From an uncultured Bacteroidales bacterium (GTDB taxonomy: Bacteria; Bacteroidota; Bacteroidia; Bacteroidales; Paludibacteraceae): DNA of 6,227 nucleotides. A program made the translations under genes and the position numbers. Positions 5,344-6,227 of this stretch are shown in pieces. The stretch covers positions 1 through 6,227 of the forward strand of contig USNU01000095.1 in NCBI GenBank assembly GCA_900556095.1. The letters run 5' to 3'. How positions within the stretch are numbered: the stretch's first letter is position 1; each line of letters begins with the position of its first letter. A model generated the notes under the pieces. The model worked only from the letters and a program-made list of their open reading frames with translations, was not told where the DNA came from and did no database searches.

Positions 5344-5374
5344 GTATATTATACCATACACTAAAAATTTTTTT
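5344..5374. other. Short palindrome and T7 run before the recombinase start
   Basis: The spacer between hsdS and the recombinase has the perfect palindrome GTATATTATAC (5344-5354) and AAAAATTTTTTT ending at 5374, four bases before the recombinase ATG. No exact Bacteroidetes promoter is present. The palindrome could be an operator or simply A/T-rich leader; the stem is too short for a terminator call. Confidence 0.3.
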
Positions 5375-5378
5375 AGGT

Positions 5379-6182
5379 ATGGCAACGGATTATGCAACTT
5401 TTCTTCGGAGGTTAGACCTTGCGAAGAACACCGTCAGTTCGTATGTTTGGACGGTACAGTATTTTCAGAAAACATACGGAGAAATCAACAGAAAGAACTT
5501 GCTTGCGTACAAAGGCTATCTGGTGGAGCATTTCAAGCCGCAGACCGTCAATCTGCGTTTGCAAGGCATAAACAAGTACCTGGAGTTTACCAGACAGGAC
5601 AAACTGAAACTGCGTTTCGTGAAAGTGCAGCAGAAGAATTTTCTCGAAAACGTCATCAGCAATGCCGATTACAAGTTTCTCAAAGCCTGTTTGTTGCGCA
5701 ACGGGTACAAGGATTGGTATTTCGTGGTGTGGTTTATGACCGCCACGGGGGCACGTGTGAGCGAACTGCTGCAGATAAAAGCCGAACACGTGCAAACAGG
5801 GCATCTGGACATCTACACCAAAGGCGGCAAAGTGCGGCGTATCTATATTCCGAAGAGTTTGCAACAGGAAGCCCTGCAATGGCTGCAAGAACGGCAACTG
5901 ACAACGGGGTATATTTTCCTCAACCGTTTTGGCGAGCGTATCACGGCACGGGGTATCGCTATGCAACTCAAGCACTTTGCCGACAGGTACGGACTAAAAC
6001 GGGAGGTGGTCTATCCGCACTCGTTCCGACATCGCTATGCCAAGAACTTTCTGGATAGGTTCAATGATATTGCGCTTTTGGCAGACCTAATGGGACACGA
6101 AAGCATAGAGACCACCCGTATCTATCTCCGCCGCACCGCCAGCGAGCAACGGCAGATAGTGGATAAAATAGTAAACTGGTAA
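5379..6182 (+). CDS. Tyrosine recombinase (Xer/phage-integrase family), probable hsdS invertase
   Basis: This 267-aa protein is a complete site-specific tyrosine recombinase. The N-terminal core-binding (SAM-like) domain spans about 1-85 (LDLAKNTVSSYVWTVQYF near 12-29). The catalytic domain follows with all expected residues: Arg126 in TGARVSELL, the lysine hairpin TKGGKVRRIYIP (147-158), His214 and Arg217 in HSFRHRY, His240 in GHESIETTRIYL, and the nucleophile Tyr249. It acts by forming a 3'-phosphotyrosyl link while strands are exchanged between two sites. The short length without an arm-binding domain fits simple invertases and Xer-type enzymes rather than large phage integrases. The ATG at 5379 gives the usual short N terminus. 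It follows hsdS by 58 nt on the same strand and has its own terminator, the arrangement seen in phase-variable type I restriction loci where such enzymes invert hsdS segments. Role inferred from context; a Xer-like or element integrase is the alternative. Confidence 0.9.
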   Translation: MATDYATFLRRLDLAKNTVSSYVWTVQYFQKTYGEINRKNLLAYKGYLVEHFKPQTVNLRLQGINKYLEFTRQDKLKLRFVKVQQKNFLENVISNADYKFLKACLLRNGYKDWYFVVWFMTATGARVSELLQIKAEHVQTGHLDIYTKGGKVRRIYIPKSLQQEALQWLQERQLTTGYIFLNRFGERITARGIAMQLKHFADRYGLKREVVYPHSFRHRYAKNFLDRFNDIALLADLMGHESIETTRIYLRRTASEQRQIVDKIVNW

Positions 6183-6184
6183 CA

Positions 6185-6210
6185 AAAACGCCCCCGCACG
6201 GGGGCGTTTT
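6185..6210 (+). terminator. Strong intrinsic terminator after the recombinase
   Basis: An 11-bp perfect stem (AAAACGCCCCC at 6185-6195 with its complement at 6200-6210) closes a GCAC tetraloop and ends in TTTT, two bases after the recombinase stop codon. Its A/T flanks make it usable on both strands, so it may insulate the locus from the next gene to the right. Confidence 0.93.
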
Positions 6211-6227
6211 ATTATACCTATCTCACA

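Noticed and set aside
5412..5975. 187-aa - strand open frame inside the recombinase
   Set aside because: Antisense shadow; no motif of its own.
5333..6058. 241-aa open frame overlapping the recombinase on the same strand
   Set aside because: It is the +1-shifted shadow of the recombinase gene, with low-complexity Arg/Gln/Ala-rich residues and no family motif, while the other frame carries every catalytic residue of a tyrosine recombinase.
1..6227. CRISPR array, tRNA, rRNA or insertion-sequence ends
   Set aside because: No regularly spaced repeats of 20-40 nt, no cloverleaf or rRNA-like sequence, and no transposase gene with terminal inverted repeats was seen.

Overview
The window looks like an accessory defence island on the chromosome of a member of the Bacteroidales. 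Three things suggest this: the promoter in front of the ATPase gene fits the Bacteroidetes layout (TTTG, 20 nt, TAATTTTG), genes lack clear Shine-Dalgarno sequences, and the two small 'MAK...SGK' proteins are of a kind I associate with this order. Genus cannot be fixed from the sequence alone.

Layout from left to right. (1) An alpha/beta-hydrolase esterase on the + strand (10-732), probably missing its first residues at the window edge, ends at a strong hairpin (759-801) that can terminate transcription from both sides. (2) Two small, mutually similar genes of unknown function lie on the - strand (825-1160 and 1298-1612), separated by a spacer with heptanucleotide repeats. (3) A gene-free stretch (1613-1958) is rich in inverted repeats. 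(4) A two-gene - strand operon, rloA-like (AAA15 ATPase, 2527-3810) then rloB-like (TOPRIM-type nuclease, 1959-2534), overlaps by 8 nt; this pair resembles the ATPase + TOPRIM anti-phage modules (RloAB, AbiL, PARIS). (5) A 334-bp divergent intergenic region (3811-4144) holds the rloA promoter, repeated TACAAAAACA-type motifs in both orientations, a lox-like palindrome (13-bp arms, 7-bp spacer), a G9 run and heptanucleotide repeats. (6) A type I restriction-modification specificity gene (hsdS, to 5320) has two target-recognition domains but no credible start codon: homology begins abruptly at 4079. (7) A complete tyrosine recombinase (5379-6182) ends at a textbook terminator.

How the parts may work together: hsdS fragments without a start, next to a tyrosine recombinase, are the usual architecture of phase-variable type I systems in which silent hsdS cassettes are swapped into an expressed copy. 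The hsdM, hsdR and expressed hsdS genes would lie outside this window. rloAB-type genes were first named for their linkage to type I restriction loci, so the whole right half reads as one defence locus. The most interesting possible new element is the lox-like site with its surrounding motifs between rloA and the hsdS fragment, which could be a recombination site, a regulator-binding array, or both.
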